Source: Bacteroidaceae bacterium
GTDB lineage: Bacteria; Bacteroidota; Bacteroidia; Bacteroidales; Bacteroidaceae
Assembly (NCBI GenBank): GCA_017542145.1
Contig: JAFXXQ010000046.1
Span: forward strand, 1-64,000
Reading direction: 5' to 3'
DNA: 64,000 nt
Below, piece by piece: positions 25,677 through 33,371 of this stretch. The notes beneath the pieces are model-generated. The model made no database searches, was not told the origin of the DNA, and worked only from the letters and a program-made list of their open reading frames with translations. The position numbers and the translations under genes are program-made. Within the stretch, counting starts at the first letter, position 1. Each line of letters begins with the position of its first letter.

Positions 25677-26849
25677 TCATTCCTCCTCTTTCAAGGAAAT
25701 CAGCGTCACGTCTGTAGAGCGGATGCCAGGCTTTATCTCGCCACCGACGAGAAGGGCTGCGGGCATGGCTGCGGGCAAGCTGACCAGCGAAGCGCCGGCA
25801 CGGGCAGTAAGAGTCGTCTGCGTCAGGGTGCGCCACTGTCCGGTTATAGTAGAATAGATGAGCACATTCGGGTTGAAGCGATACCATTTAGGCTCGTGCA
25901 GCAGGTAGTCAGGCATGGGGAAAAGCCCCTGTATGCCGCCGAGGAAAATGTTACGGTTGACGCCGCCCACGGCGAGAATTTCTTTGTCTCCCCACGCCAC
26001 GGCTGTGCCACCGCTAAGGGTAAGCGGATGCCCCTCGGCATCCACGGGCGTAGGTAGCGGAGCCCATTTGTCGGTCTGAGGGTCGTACTGGAAGCCATCG
26101 GAGTAGACGATGCACTCCTCACCCAGCACACGTCCAAGACTGTCGGTGGGCTGCAGATAGCCACCCCATACATAGAGCTTGCCATCTTGTGCCACGCAGA
26201 CGGGCTGCAGACGGGCGTTAGGTAGCGGGGCGCATTGGAACCACTCGCCGTAATTGAAGTCGTAGGCGTACATAGCTGCCGAAGGCTGGCCGTCGCTGAG
26301 ACCACCCACAATGTAGACACGGTCGCCCAGACGTGCCCCGGCCATGTTGTCAAGCGCACACGGCAACTCAGGTAACTGCTCCATGCGGAGGGCACTATCG
26401 CGCCGGCTGAGACGGAAAGCGAGGCTCAGTCCGCCCGCAGCATTGCATCCGCCGACAATCACCATGCCGTCGTCGTCGCTGACGGTGACACCATAGGCCA
26501 TCGGGACAGGTAGCACGCCCACCAGTTGCCAACGGAGAGCAGACTTGCCCGCATGCCCACCTACAGACTTGTTGACTTTTCCCGAAGTGGCATAGATGGC
26601 TTCGTAGTACATCTTCCCTCCCCCATCGGCAGCGGGACGGCCTGGGAAATTAGCACCGCCAGCAAGGATGAGGTGACCATCGAGCCAGCCGCAGTAGGCG
26701 CCTGACACGCCCTTGGCATAGCAGGTGTCATCAGTTGGCGTTATGCCGACACGACGGACGTACTCGTTCTTCGGCGTACAAGATAGGAAAACAAATGCGA
26801 ATGAAAAAAAAACGATTAAAAATGAAAAATAAAAAGCTTTTCCTTTCAT
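25677..26849 (-). CDS. NanM-like cyclically permuted mutarotase (kelch propeller)
   Basis: 390 residues starting at MKGKAF (26849); the longer upstream frame only reads back through the end of the esterase gene. It has a lipoprotein signal ending FLSC. The rest is a six-bladed kelch propeller with repeated 'YVMGG/LILAGGANFPG', 'VIVGGCNAAGG', 'YIVGGLSDGQP', 'YVWGGYLQP' and 'LAVGGVNRNIF' strands. The first repeat 'GHLILAGGANFPG' and the overall order match the cyclically permuted mutarotase family, which interconverts alpha and beta N-acetylneuraminate. It is the last gene of the sialic-acid operon and speeds conversion of released alpha-sialate to the form used by the transporter or lyase. A 48-bp tandem duplication precedes its start. 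Confidence 0.87.
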   Translation of the reverse strand: MKGKAFYFSFLIVFFSFAFVFLSCTPKNEYVRRVGITPTDDTCYAKGVSGAYCGWLDGHLILAGGANFPGRPAADGGGKMYYEAIYATSGKVNKSVGGHAGKSALRWQLVGVLPVPMAYGVTVSDDDGMVIVGGCNAAGGLSLAFRLSRRDSALRMEQLPELPCALDNMAGARLGDRVYIVGGLSDGQPSAAMYAYDFNYGEWFQCAPLPNARLQPVCVAQDGKLYVWGGYLQPTDSLGRVLGEECIVYSDGFQYDPQTDKWAPLPTPVDAEGHPLTLSGGTAVAWGDKEILAVGGVNRNIFLGGIQGLFPMPDYLLHEPKWYRFNPNVLIYSTITGQWRTLTQTTLTARAGASLVSLPAAMPAALLVGGEIKPGIRSTDVTLISLKEEE

Positions 26850-26943
26850 AACTTCAACCTTAATCTTCAACAATGATTTAGAACGTCGAGGCAGGATAAC
26901 TTTAATTTTAATCTTCAACTTTAATATAGAACGTCGAGGCAGG
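26848..26943. repeat. 48-bp tandem duplication at the esterase/NanM junction
   Basis: Bases 26848-26895 and 26896-26943 are adjacent 48-bp copies, identical at 41 positions, both ending GAACGTCGAGGCAGG. One copy encodes the C-terminus of the sialate O-acetylesterase; the other spans the gap and reaches the NanM start codon. Confidence 0.8.
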
Positions 26944-29139
26944 AAGTCCCTGAGCGTTGCGGAGGTCGGCATCGGTGAAGCCGCTCCAGCCATAACGGAC
27001 GGCAACGGGATAGAAAACTTCGGGCGAGGTAAGACGGATGGTACTGCCGTCAACCTCGATGTTGGCAGGATAGAATATCCCGTCATAGCCTGCCAATTCA
27101 AATCCCCGGGTACACGTGAGGCCATCGGCGTGATGGAATCGAAGCACCACGTTCTCCCCTTCTCCCTGTTTGGCGGAGACTACTTCAGGACCTTCGCTTT
27201 CCAACGAATGGGAATAGGTATAAGCCAAAGCCTGCAGGGCCAGACGCTCGCCTACGGGACGTTTCGAGCGGTAGTGTACATCGACAGGGTCGCCGAGGTC
27301 GGAGGTCACGGCCATCCATGTCCACGGCAGCTCTTTGGCCAGGCGGCGTTGGCTGTCGCGGAACGCCGGCCACGAGGGACGCGGCAGGCTGCTGAGCTGA
27401 ACGGTGTAGAAGGGAAGCGTGTGCCGAGGCTCCTGAAATTTCTCCCATCGGGTAGAGAAGGCATTGCGCCACGACTGCTCCAGCAGGCGGAAGAGCTTCT
27501 CATGGAGCTCGACATTGTGGGCATTGCTTTCACCTTGATACCAGATGACACCTTTCAAAATATAATGTTCCAAGGGCTGAATGGCGGCTTCGTAAAGGTA
27601 GCAAGGTTCGTAGGGATGGCGTTGGAGGGGATTGTAGGCCGCCGATTCCTTGTCCAGGGCATGGGCAACGTTCTGCGTCATTCGGCCACGCGCCCAAGGC
27701 TGGCCGTAGTCGCCATTGCGCCAATCGCGGAGGATGTTCGGCAATTCCCATTCAAGGGTAGAGCGGTCTATCCATGATTCTGTGGTTGAGCCACCGACGG
27801 CGTTACAGATAATGCCGATGGGCACATCTTTCAGCGAGTCGCAAAGTACGCGGCCGAAATTGAAGGCTACGGCTGAGAACGGAGCAACAGACGCTGCGGA
27901 AGCCGCCTTCCAACCTTGGAAGTCCATGTGACGCAACTGGTTTGTATAGGCGAGCACGCTGTCGTCCCACTCCACGGCATCGGTACGGGCACGGGCGGGC
28001 ATATTGTAGAGGCGCAGACGGTTGCCGAGACGGGCAGCATCAGCGAGATCCTGGTCGAGGGTGTTACATTGATCGACACGCAACTCCATGTTCGACTGTC
28101 CGCTGGCCAACCAGACATCGCCGAAAAAGACATCATCGTAGGTGATGGTCTGCGTGGATTTCTTTGTCAGATTATCCAATGACAGCGGATAATGGGAAGG
28201 ATAATGAACGCTACGGTCATCCTTAGACTGCGTTGAGGAGGTGATGGTGAGCGTGTAGGGGCCACCGGCCTTCACCGCCTCCAGCGTTGTTTTCCAGAAA
28301 CCGTCGGCTTTTGAGTATGCCTTGCTTTCCTGAATCACCTTCCCGTCCTTCTTCAGCACGACAGTCACCTGCTGGCGGGCATTGGCTGTACCGTAGATGG
28401 CGAGGTTCTCGTCGCGTTGCAGCACCATTCCACTGCCATAGAGAACAGGCAGACGCAGTCCTCCGTAGTCGCCCGTGAGAGCGGAATAGACGGTGCGGGC
28501 AAGTATCTTTGCTCCTTCGGGATTGGGATGAAGGGCATCGGGGAAGAGGTCCGGGCGGCTGTGCAAGGGGGTATAGAGGTCAACGAGCTGTACCTGAGCC
28601 CCCCAGGCCACCTTCTCGATAGCCTCCTGAATCTGTGCATGCCAGTCGCGGGTGCCGCTCTGGAAGCGCGAGTGACGGTCGAAGATGGGCGTCATCTTGC
28701 AGATGAGGATGCGGGCATCGGGATTAACGACGAGAAAACTGTCGATGAGAGCACGGTAGTTGGGGATGAACTCTTCCTTCCAATCGGGCCAGTTGCGGGG
28801 GTCGGTATCGTTGAGCCCCAAATGGATAACCACCCAGTCGGGGCGGAAGTCCAGCGCCTGACGGAACTCGGGTTGAAGGATGTAGGGACGATGGCCCTTA
28901 TATAATAAGGTAGCCCCGGAGCGGCCGAAGTTGCCCACCTCGAACCGTCCGCTGCCATACTTGCTGTCCAGCATCTCCTGCAGACGGACGGGATAGGCAT
29001 CGTGGTCGCGGTCTTTGAGGCCGTAGCCATACGTGACGCTGTTGCCCACACAGGCCACCTTGATGATGGTATTCTTAGCCTGCAACACTCCCGCGGACAA
29101 TAGGAGCATCAGCAGCAGAAGAAGTCTGGTACTTTTCAT
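26908..29139 (-). CDS. Sialate O-acetylesterase with an N-terminal GDSL domain
   Basis: 743 residues with a signal peptide (1-21, LQA-K). Residues about 22-215 are an SGNH/GDSL hydrolase ('KVACVGNSVTYGYGL', 'GNFGRSGAT', 'VVIHLGLNDTD', 'DALHPNPEG'). Residues about 225-740 are the sialate O-acetylesterase family ('VLYGSGMVLQRDENLAIYGTA', 'VWLASGQSNMELRVDQC', 'NAVGGSTTESWIDR', 'VIWYQGESNAHN'). It removes O-acetyl groups from sialic acids so that sialidase and lyase can act; two esterase modules could serve different acetyl positions. It overlaps the AGE epimerase gene by 4 bp. The location is periplasm or surface. Confidence 0.92.
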   Translation of the reverse strand: MKSTRLLLLLMLLLSAGVLQAKNTIIKVACVGNSVTYGYGLKDRDHDAYPVRLQEMLDSKYGSGRFEVGNFGRSGATLLYKGHRPYILQPEFRQALDFRPDWVVIHLGLNDTDPRNWPDWKEEFIPNYRALIDSFLVVNPDARILICKMTPIFDRHSRFQSGTRDWHAQIQEAIEKVAWGAQVQLVDLYTPLHSRPDLFPDALHPNPEGAKILARTVYSALTGDYGGLRLPVLYGSGMVLQRDENLAIYGTANARQQVTVVLKKDGKVIQESKAYSKADGFWKTTLEAVKAGGPYTLTITSSTQSKDDRSVHYPSHYPLSLDNLTKKSTQTITYDDVFFGDVWLASGQSNMELRVDQCNTLDQDLADAARLGNRLRLYNMPARARTDAVEWDDSVLAYTNQLRHMDFQGWKAASAASVAPFSAVAFNFGRVLCDSLKDVPIGIICNAVGGSTTESWIDRSTLEWELPNILRDWRNGDYGQPWARGRMTQNVAHALDKESAAYNPLQRHPYEPCYLYEAAIQPLEHYILKGVIWYQGESNAHNVELHEKLFRLLEQSWRNAFSTRWEKFQEPRHTLPFYTVQLSSLPRPSWPAFRDSQRRLAKELPWTWMAVTSDLGDPVDVHYRSKRPVGERLALQALAYTYSHSLESEGPEVVSAKQGEGENVVLRFHHADGLTCTRGFELAGYDGIFYPANIEVDGSTIRLTSPEVFYPVAVRYGWSGFTDADLRNAQGLPASTFYIKVED

Positions 29140-30314
29140 GGTTTGCTCAGTATTTCGTTACAAAGCAGCATGCTTTTAATCATCATACGGGGAACATGGA
29201 AGGGGCCTTTGAAGATGTTGCCCTTGGCGGGCTGCGCCACGGTGCCATCGCGGTGGAGGTAGCCATACCACTCGCCGTACGTCTCGTCGGGGAAGTGGCT
29301 ATAGGCCCACTCAGAGGCTTGGCGGTGCATCTCCAGATAGCGCTCGTCGGCTGTCAACTTGTAGGCATAGAGCGAGGCGATGATGGTCTCACACTGGGGC
29401 CACCAGAACTTCATGTCCTGCGAGTAGTCTTGAGGCGGGAATCCACGGCAGTCGCGGAAGTTGATGATACCGCCATACTCCTTGTCCCACCCCCATTCAA
29501 AGTCCCAGTCGAGAATCTGAATGCCCAGCTGACGCACATGCTCCGGATCATCCATCAGCGGAGCTGCCTCCATAAGGAACCACGCCGTCTCGATGCAATG
29601 ACCGGGATTGATGACGCGGCCAGCAATGGTGTCAATCAGGCGGCCCTGCTCGTCAACGCTCTCCAGAATGGTCGTGTACTCGGGTTTGAGCAGGTATTTC
29701 TCGATAAGCGTAAGCGACGTAGCAAGCTGCTCGTTGAGGTCGGGAGCGTCAATAACCTTCTTCAGCACCACCACGACGTTGAAGAACATCATGGTGATGG
29801 AGTGGCTGAAACCGCCCTGTGTGGTCTTCGGAGGGAGGAAGCCTGGCGTCGTCAGCATGGTGCGCGTACGGCGGAAGAGTGCCAGCGCCTTGTCGGCATA
29901 GCTGCGGTCGCCGCTCGCCAGCGCATACTCCGCCATGGCGATGATAGCAAAGCACTCGGAGAAGACATAGCGGCGCTTTTGCACAGGGCCGCCTTCGGCC
30001 GTCACCGTGAAGAACATGTGGCCGTCGGTGTCGAAACAATGACGCTCAATGAAGTCAATGCAGCTCTTCGAGGCCGCTAACCAGTCGGGGTTCTTGTCCA
30101 CATTATTATAAGCGTAGGCCGCGATGAAGCCGAAGCGCCCCTGGAACCAGACGCTTTTTGTCGTGTCCATGAGCGTGCCGTCACGGTCGAGGCAGGTATA
30201 GACGCCGCCATTCACGCGGTCGAGGCCGTGCTCCATCCAAAAGGGCATGATGTTTTCCACCAAATCGCTGCGATAGCGCTCAGCCCAACCGGCAAGGTAG
30301 TTTTTCTTATCCAT
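29136..30314 (-). CDS. nanE: N-acylglucosamine 2-epimerase (AGE family)
   Basis: 392 residues starting at MDKKNY (30314). A longer frame to 30392 only translates the 9-bp tandem repeats and is rejected. The protein is an (alpha/alpha)6 barrel of the AGE family with 'NMFFTVTAEGGPVQKRRYVFSECFAIIAMAEYA', 'GHCIETAWFLMEAA' and 'WDFEWGWDKEYGGI' (catalytic His residues lie in such positions). In Bacteroidetes this type replaces NanE: it epimerises N-acetylmannosamine to N-acetylglucosamine after the lyase step. It lies between nanA and the esterase in the operon. Cytosolic, as no signal peptide is present. nanE is used here in the Bacteroidetes (AGE-type) sense. Confidence 0.9.
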   Translation of the reverse strand: MDKKNYLAGWAERYRSDLVENIMPFWMEHGLDRVNGGVYTCLDRDGTLMDTTKSVWFQGRFGFIAAYAYNNVDKNPDWLAASKSCIDFIERHCFDTDGHMFFTVTAEGGPVQKRRYVFSECFAIIAMAEYALASGDRSYADKALALFRRTRTMLTTPGFLPPKTTQGGFSHSITMMFFNVVVVLKKVIDAPDLNEQLATSLTLIEKYLLKPEYTTILESVDEQGRLIDTIAGRVINPGHCIETAWFLMEAAPLMDDPEHVRQLGIQILDWDFEWGWDKEYGGIINFRDCRGFPPQDYSQDMKFWWPQCETIIASLYAYKLTADERYLEMHRQASEWAYSHFPDETYGEWYGYLHRDGTVAQPAKGNIFKGPFHVPRMMIKSMLLCNEILSKP

Positions 30315-30333
30315 GGGATTAAAGAATTTTTTT

Positions 30334-30405
30334 GAAACTATAGAAACTATAGGAACTATAGAAACTATAGGAACTATAGGCACTATAGGCACTATAGAAA
30401 CTATA
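30334..30405. repeat. Eight tandem 9-bp repeats (GAAACTATA type)
   Basis: Eight contiguous 9-bp units of form G(A/G)(A/C)ACTATA fill most of the 96-bp gap between nanA and the AGE epimerase gene. Units differ only at the second and third bases. No reading-frame role is likely, since the good start codon lies beyond it. Confidence 0.9.
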
Positions 30406-30410
30406 AAAAC

Positions 30411-31328
30411 CTAAAACTTATTGCAGCGGTCGAAGAAGCGGATGGCTTCGAGCTCTTCCTTCATGCGGGCTTCCTCGTCGTCGGTCATATTCTGGAAGGG
30501 GGTACGGTTTTTGCCGAGATCAAGGCCGATGAGCTTCATGATACGCTTGCCGGCGACGATGTTGCCGCGATAGTGGCAGATAACGTTGATGACCTCCTGG
30601 CTGAAGTTCTGCCGCTCCTGCGCCAGCTCAAGGTTACCGGCTTTCCAGGCTTCGATGATGCCGACGAGCTCACGTCCGTTGTAGTTGGTCGTGCCGCCGA
30701 TACCGCCGCGTGCGCCGCCCATAGCCAGACAGGGAAGGATGGTCTCGTCCTGTCCATGCAACATATCGTATTTGCCGTTTTTGTAGAGGCGGCACTGGTT
30801 GTATTCGTACATGCTCTCGAAGGTGTATTTGATGCCGGCGAAATTGGGCACGCGGCCGTCAACAGCCTCCAGCAGCTTCACCATGGGCAGATAGGCGCCG
30901 TTGAAAGCCGGGATATGGTAGTAGTAGAACGGCAGGTTGGGAGCGCCGCAGGCAATCTCCTCAATGTACTTCACCAGTTCCTCCACACGGTTCACTTTTG
31001 GGAAGGGGGGAGCCATGGCGCCAATGCCCCAGGCACCGATGGAGGCCGCATGCTCGGCCAGACGACGGCTCTCACGCACGCAGCAGCTGCCCACATGCAC
31101 AATGACCTTGAAACCCTCGGGGGCAGCAGCCATCCAGCACTCGGCCAACTTCATACGCTCTTCAGGAGTGAGCATATAGCCTTCGCCCGACGAGCCGTTG
31201 ATGAAGACACCCTGCAAGCCGTTTTTCTTCAACATCTGAGCATAAGCGGGAATAGGCTCAAAGTTCACATCTCCGTTCGGATAGAAGGGGGTAAACGGCG
31301 CATCAATAAGTCCAATGATTTTTTCCAT
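30411..31328 (-). CDS. nanA: N-acetylneuraminate lyase
   Basis: 305 residues, a class I aldolase of the DHDPS/NAL family. The carboxylate-binding motif 'NGSSGEGYMLTPEER' (N44-E49 region) and the Schiff-base Lys in 'FAGIKYTFES' (K167) are present, with the catalytic Tyr in 'FYYYHIP'. It splits N-acetylneuraminate to N-acetylmannosamine and pyruvate. It is flanked by a transporter upstream and an AGE epimerase downstream, which confirms the sialate role over dihydrodipicolinate synthesis. Cytosolic. Confidence 0.93.
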   Translation of the reverse strand: MEKIIGLIDAPFTPFYPNGDVNFEPIPAYAQMLKKNGLQGVFINGSSGEGYMLTPEERMKLAECWMAAAPEGFKVIVHVGSCCVRESRRLAEHAASIGAWGIGAMAPPFPKVNRVEELVKYIEEIACGAPNLPFYYYHIPAFNGAYLPMVKLLEAVDGRVPNFAGIKYTFESMYEYNQCRLYKNGKYDMLHGQDETILPCLAMGGARGGIGGTTNYNGRELVGIIEAWKAGNLELAQERQNFSQEVINVICHYRGNIVAGKRIMKLIGLDLGKNRTPFQNMTDDEEARMKEELEAIRFFDRCNKF

Positions 31329-31378
31329 GATAATATTGTTTTATGAGTTATACATTTATGCTTAACAGCAAACCTTTT

Positions 31379-32629
31379 TCACTCCTTATTGTCCGTTATG
31401 GGCTTGAGCACTATCAGCTGAAGCACAAGGGCTATCAGCACGGGCACAGCCAGCCACGCCAATCCGGCACCCAGATTGCCGCTGTCCTTCCACGAACCCA
31501 TCAGACGAGTGACGAGTGCTCCGGCAAAGACGCCAATCATGTTCATGATGCCGTAGGCCGTCGCGCGGTTACGCGAAGCAATGAACTGGCAAAGGATGGG
31601 CATATTGTTCGTGTCGAACATGCCGTAGCCGATACCGAACAGGATGCCCGCCGACAAAACAGCAAACACGCTGTGGCCCAACCCGAGCAACAGCAGCGCC
31701 GGAACCGTCATCGCCAAGCCGATGGCACTGGTGTAGATACGCCCCTTCAGGTTCTTCTGCACCCAACGGTCAGACATCGTTCCTCCGATGAAGACGCCCA
31801 GGAACGACGAGGCTGCGATGGTGATGGTAGCCATAGGGCCTGCTTTCGTCATCGGGATGCCGAGGTTGACAGAGAGCAGCGTAGGCAACCAGTTGCGTAT
31901 GCCCCACCCAGGCAGGCTCGGCGCAGCGAAGTAGAACAGGATGACCCAGAACGCCACCGTCCCCAGTACGGCTGAAAGCCCGGCAAAGACGGGAGCCATC
32001 CCCTTGCCTTTCCTCATCGCGTCGTTACGTTCAGGAGATGCTGTGGGGACGGGCTTCTCTCTCTTCTCCTTCAGACACAGCATCAGCACAAGGCTATAGG
32101 CGACGCCGATAAGTCCGAAGACATGGAACGTCTGATGCCACGAGAGCTGGGCAGCGACAACGGCACCAAAGCCGCCAACGGCCTGGCCCACATAGAGCCC
32201 GGTGGTATGCACCCCCACAGCCAACGAACGCGACTTACCATCGTGCCAATCGGCAATCAGCGACAGGGCAGAGGGGATGTAGAGGGCCTCGCTGATGCCC
32301 ATCGTAGCACGCAGCCAATAGAGCTGGTTGAACGTCGTGGCATAGCCCATCAGTAGCGTCACAGCCGACCACACGAACAGGCTGCCCACCACCAGCCATT
32401 TGCGGCTCACGCGGTCGGCCACAATACCGGCAAAGGGACTCACGCAGCCATATATCCAAAGAAACACGGCCATAAGGGCGCCGAAGGCCTCGCCTTCCTG
32501 CAAGCGGGTGATGTCGGCGGCAATAGCGCCTTGCATGGTTGAAAGCATCTGGCGGTCAAGGTAGTTGAGCAATGCTACTACCCACAGCAAACCAACCACT
32601 ACCCACGGATAAGCATTCTTCTTTTTCAT
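31379..32629 (-). CDS. nanT: MFS sialic-acid transporter (NanT-like)
   Basis: 416 residues starting at MKKKNAYPWVVVGLLWVVALLNYLDR (32629); the longer frame to 32713 lies in the promoter. Twelve membrane helices and the MFS motif 'GIVADRVSRKWLVVGSLFVWS' in loop 2-3 are seen. The sequence is of the anion:cation symporter (ACS) style. Its place as first gene of the nanA-nanE-esterase-nanM operon indicates sialate (or its product) uptake across the inner membrane. No sialidase gene is seen in the window. Confidence 0.85.
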   Translation of the reverse strand: MKKKNAYPWVVVGLLWVVALLNYLDRQMLSTMQGAIAADITRLQEGEAFGALMAVFLWIYGCVSPFAGIVADRVSRKWLVVGSLFVWSAVTLLMGYATTFNQLYWLRATMGISEALYIPSALSLIADWHDGKSRSLAVGVHTTGLYVGQAVGGFGAVVAAQLSWHQTFHVFGLIGVAYSLVLMLCLKEKREKPVPTASPERNDAMRKGKGMAPVFAGLSAVLGTVAFWVILFYFAAPSLPGWGIRNWLPTLLSVNLGIPMTKAGPMATITIAASSFLGVFIGGTMSDRWVQKNLKGRIYTSAIGLAMTVPALLLLGLGHSVFAVLSAGILFGIGYGMFDTNNMPILCQFIASRNRATAYGIMNMIGVFAGALVTRLMGSWKDSGNLGAGLAWLAVPVLIALVLQLIVLKPITDNKE

Positions 32630-32650
32630 GATTCTACAAGGAAAACTCCG

Positions 32651-32658
32651 CAAAACTA
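32651..32658 (-). promoter_or_regulatory. Possible -7 element for the sialic-acid operon
   Basis: TAGTTTTG on the minus strand matches TAnnTTTG, 21 bp before the MFS start. I see no TTG at the right distance, so the promoter may be activator-dependent or this may be chance. Confidence 0.4.
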
Positions 32659-32926
32659 CAAAAAAAAACGAATAAAAAGAAAAAACCACGAACAAATAAT
32701 TGTTTTTTGGCAATCTTTAATCCGCATTCGGGGCTTTTAGATAGGGGTCGCCTCGGATGAAAAAATTGAAAAAATGAAGAATGAAAAATAAAATGTCCTG
32801 CAAAAGTATTCCTTTTCCTCTGCCAATGCCCTTGTACGCAAAACCGTTTTTTTTCATTTTTAATTCTATTGCACTATCTTTAACATTGTTTTAAATAGGG
32901 GTTGCCTCGGATAATTGCAAATAAAT
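32659..32926. other. Divergent intergenic region with repeat boxes
   Basis: No gene is seen. It contains two copies of the upstream box of the recurrent promoter cassette in plus orientation: TAGATAGGGGTCGCCTCGG near 32740 and TAAATAGGGGTTGCCTCGG near 32893. It also has AATGAAAAAT-type low-complexity repeats. Only the second box sits next to a promoter. Confidence 0.5.
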
Positions 32927-32957
32927 TTGCATTATCGCTCGGCTCACCCTATCTTTG
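32927..32957 (+). promoter_or_regulatory. Promoter of the lipoprotein/AsmA operon, GCTCGGCTTGCAC-related
   Basis: TTG at 32927-32929, a 20 bp gap, TATCTTTG at 32950-32957. The spacer CGCTCGGCTCACCC is a variant of the shared GCTCGGCTTGCAC. The upstream box lies 14 bp before TTG. Confidence 0.8.
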
Positions 32958-32980
32958 CAGCGCGTATTTAGTATTGCATC

Positions 32981-33370
32981 ATGAAAAAGGCAGCATTTTT
33001 CAAAGTATTCTTGTGCCTCCTTCTATTCACAGCGTTGTGTGCCTGCACACCTGACGACCCCACGGAAGGCGACTTTGACGTTACCCATCTTTATGGCAAA
33101 TGGTGTCAGGAGGGCACGAAGATTTACTATAAGTACAATGACGACGGCACAGGGGCTACATGGGACGAGAGCGACGACGTCTATGAGGACGAGGCGCAGG
33201 CTTTCACCTGGGAGGTCGATGGCAGCGAGATGATTCACATCCACCTCACCGAGACTGGCACAGCCCAGGTGCCCAAATACTACATTATCACCTTCCTCTC
33301 CTTCGACGAGCTGGACTACTATGACGCCTACGTCACTACCAAGAAGTACAAATTCTATAAGGTAAACTGA
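32981..33370 (+). CDS. Small lipoprotein, lipocalin-like
   Basis: 129 residues with a lipoprotein signal ending LCAC (C about 22). The mature part has 'HLYGKWCQEGTKIYYKYNDDGTGATWDESDDVYEDEAQAFTWEVDGSEMIHIHL', a single lipocalin-like beta motif as in Bacteroidetes surface lipoproteins. It is acidic. It is followed one base later by the AsmA gene and is co-transcribed with it. Function is unknown; the pairing hints at an envelope role. Confidence 0.75.
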   Translation: MKKAAFFKVFLCLLLFTALCACTPDDPTEGDFDVTHLYGKWCQEGTKIYYKYNDDGTGATWDESDDVYEDEAQAFTWEVDGSEMIHIHLTETGTAQVPKYYIITFLSFDELDYYDAYVTTKKYKFYKVN

Positions 33371-33371
33371 A

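Noticed and set aside
30315..30392. N-terminal extension MPIVPIVPIV... of the AGE epimerase
   Set aside because: It only translates the 9-bp tandem repeat; the normal AGE start is at 30314.
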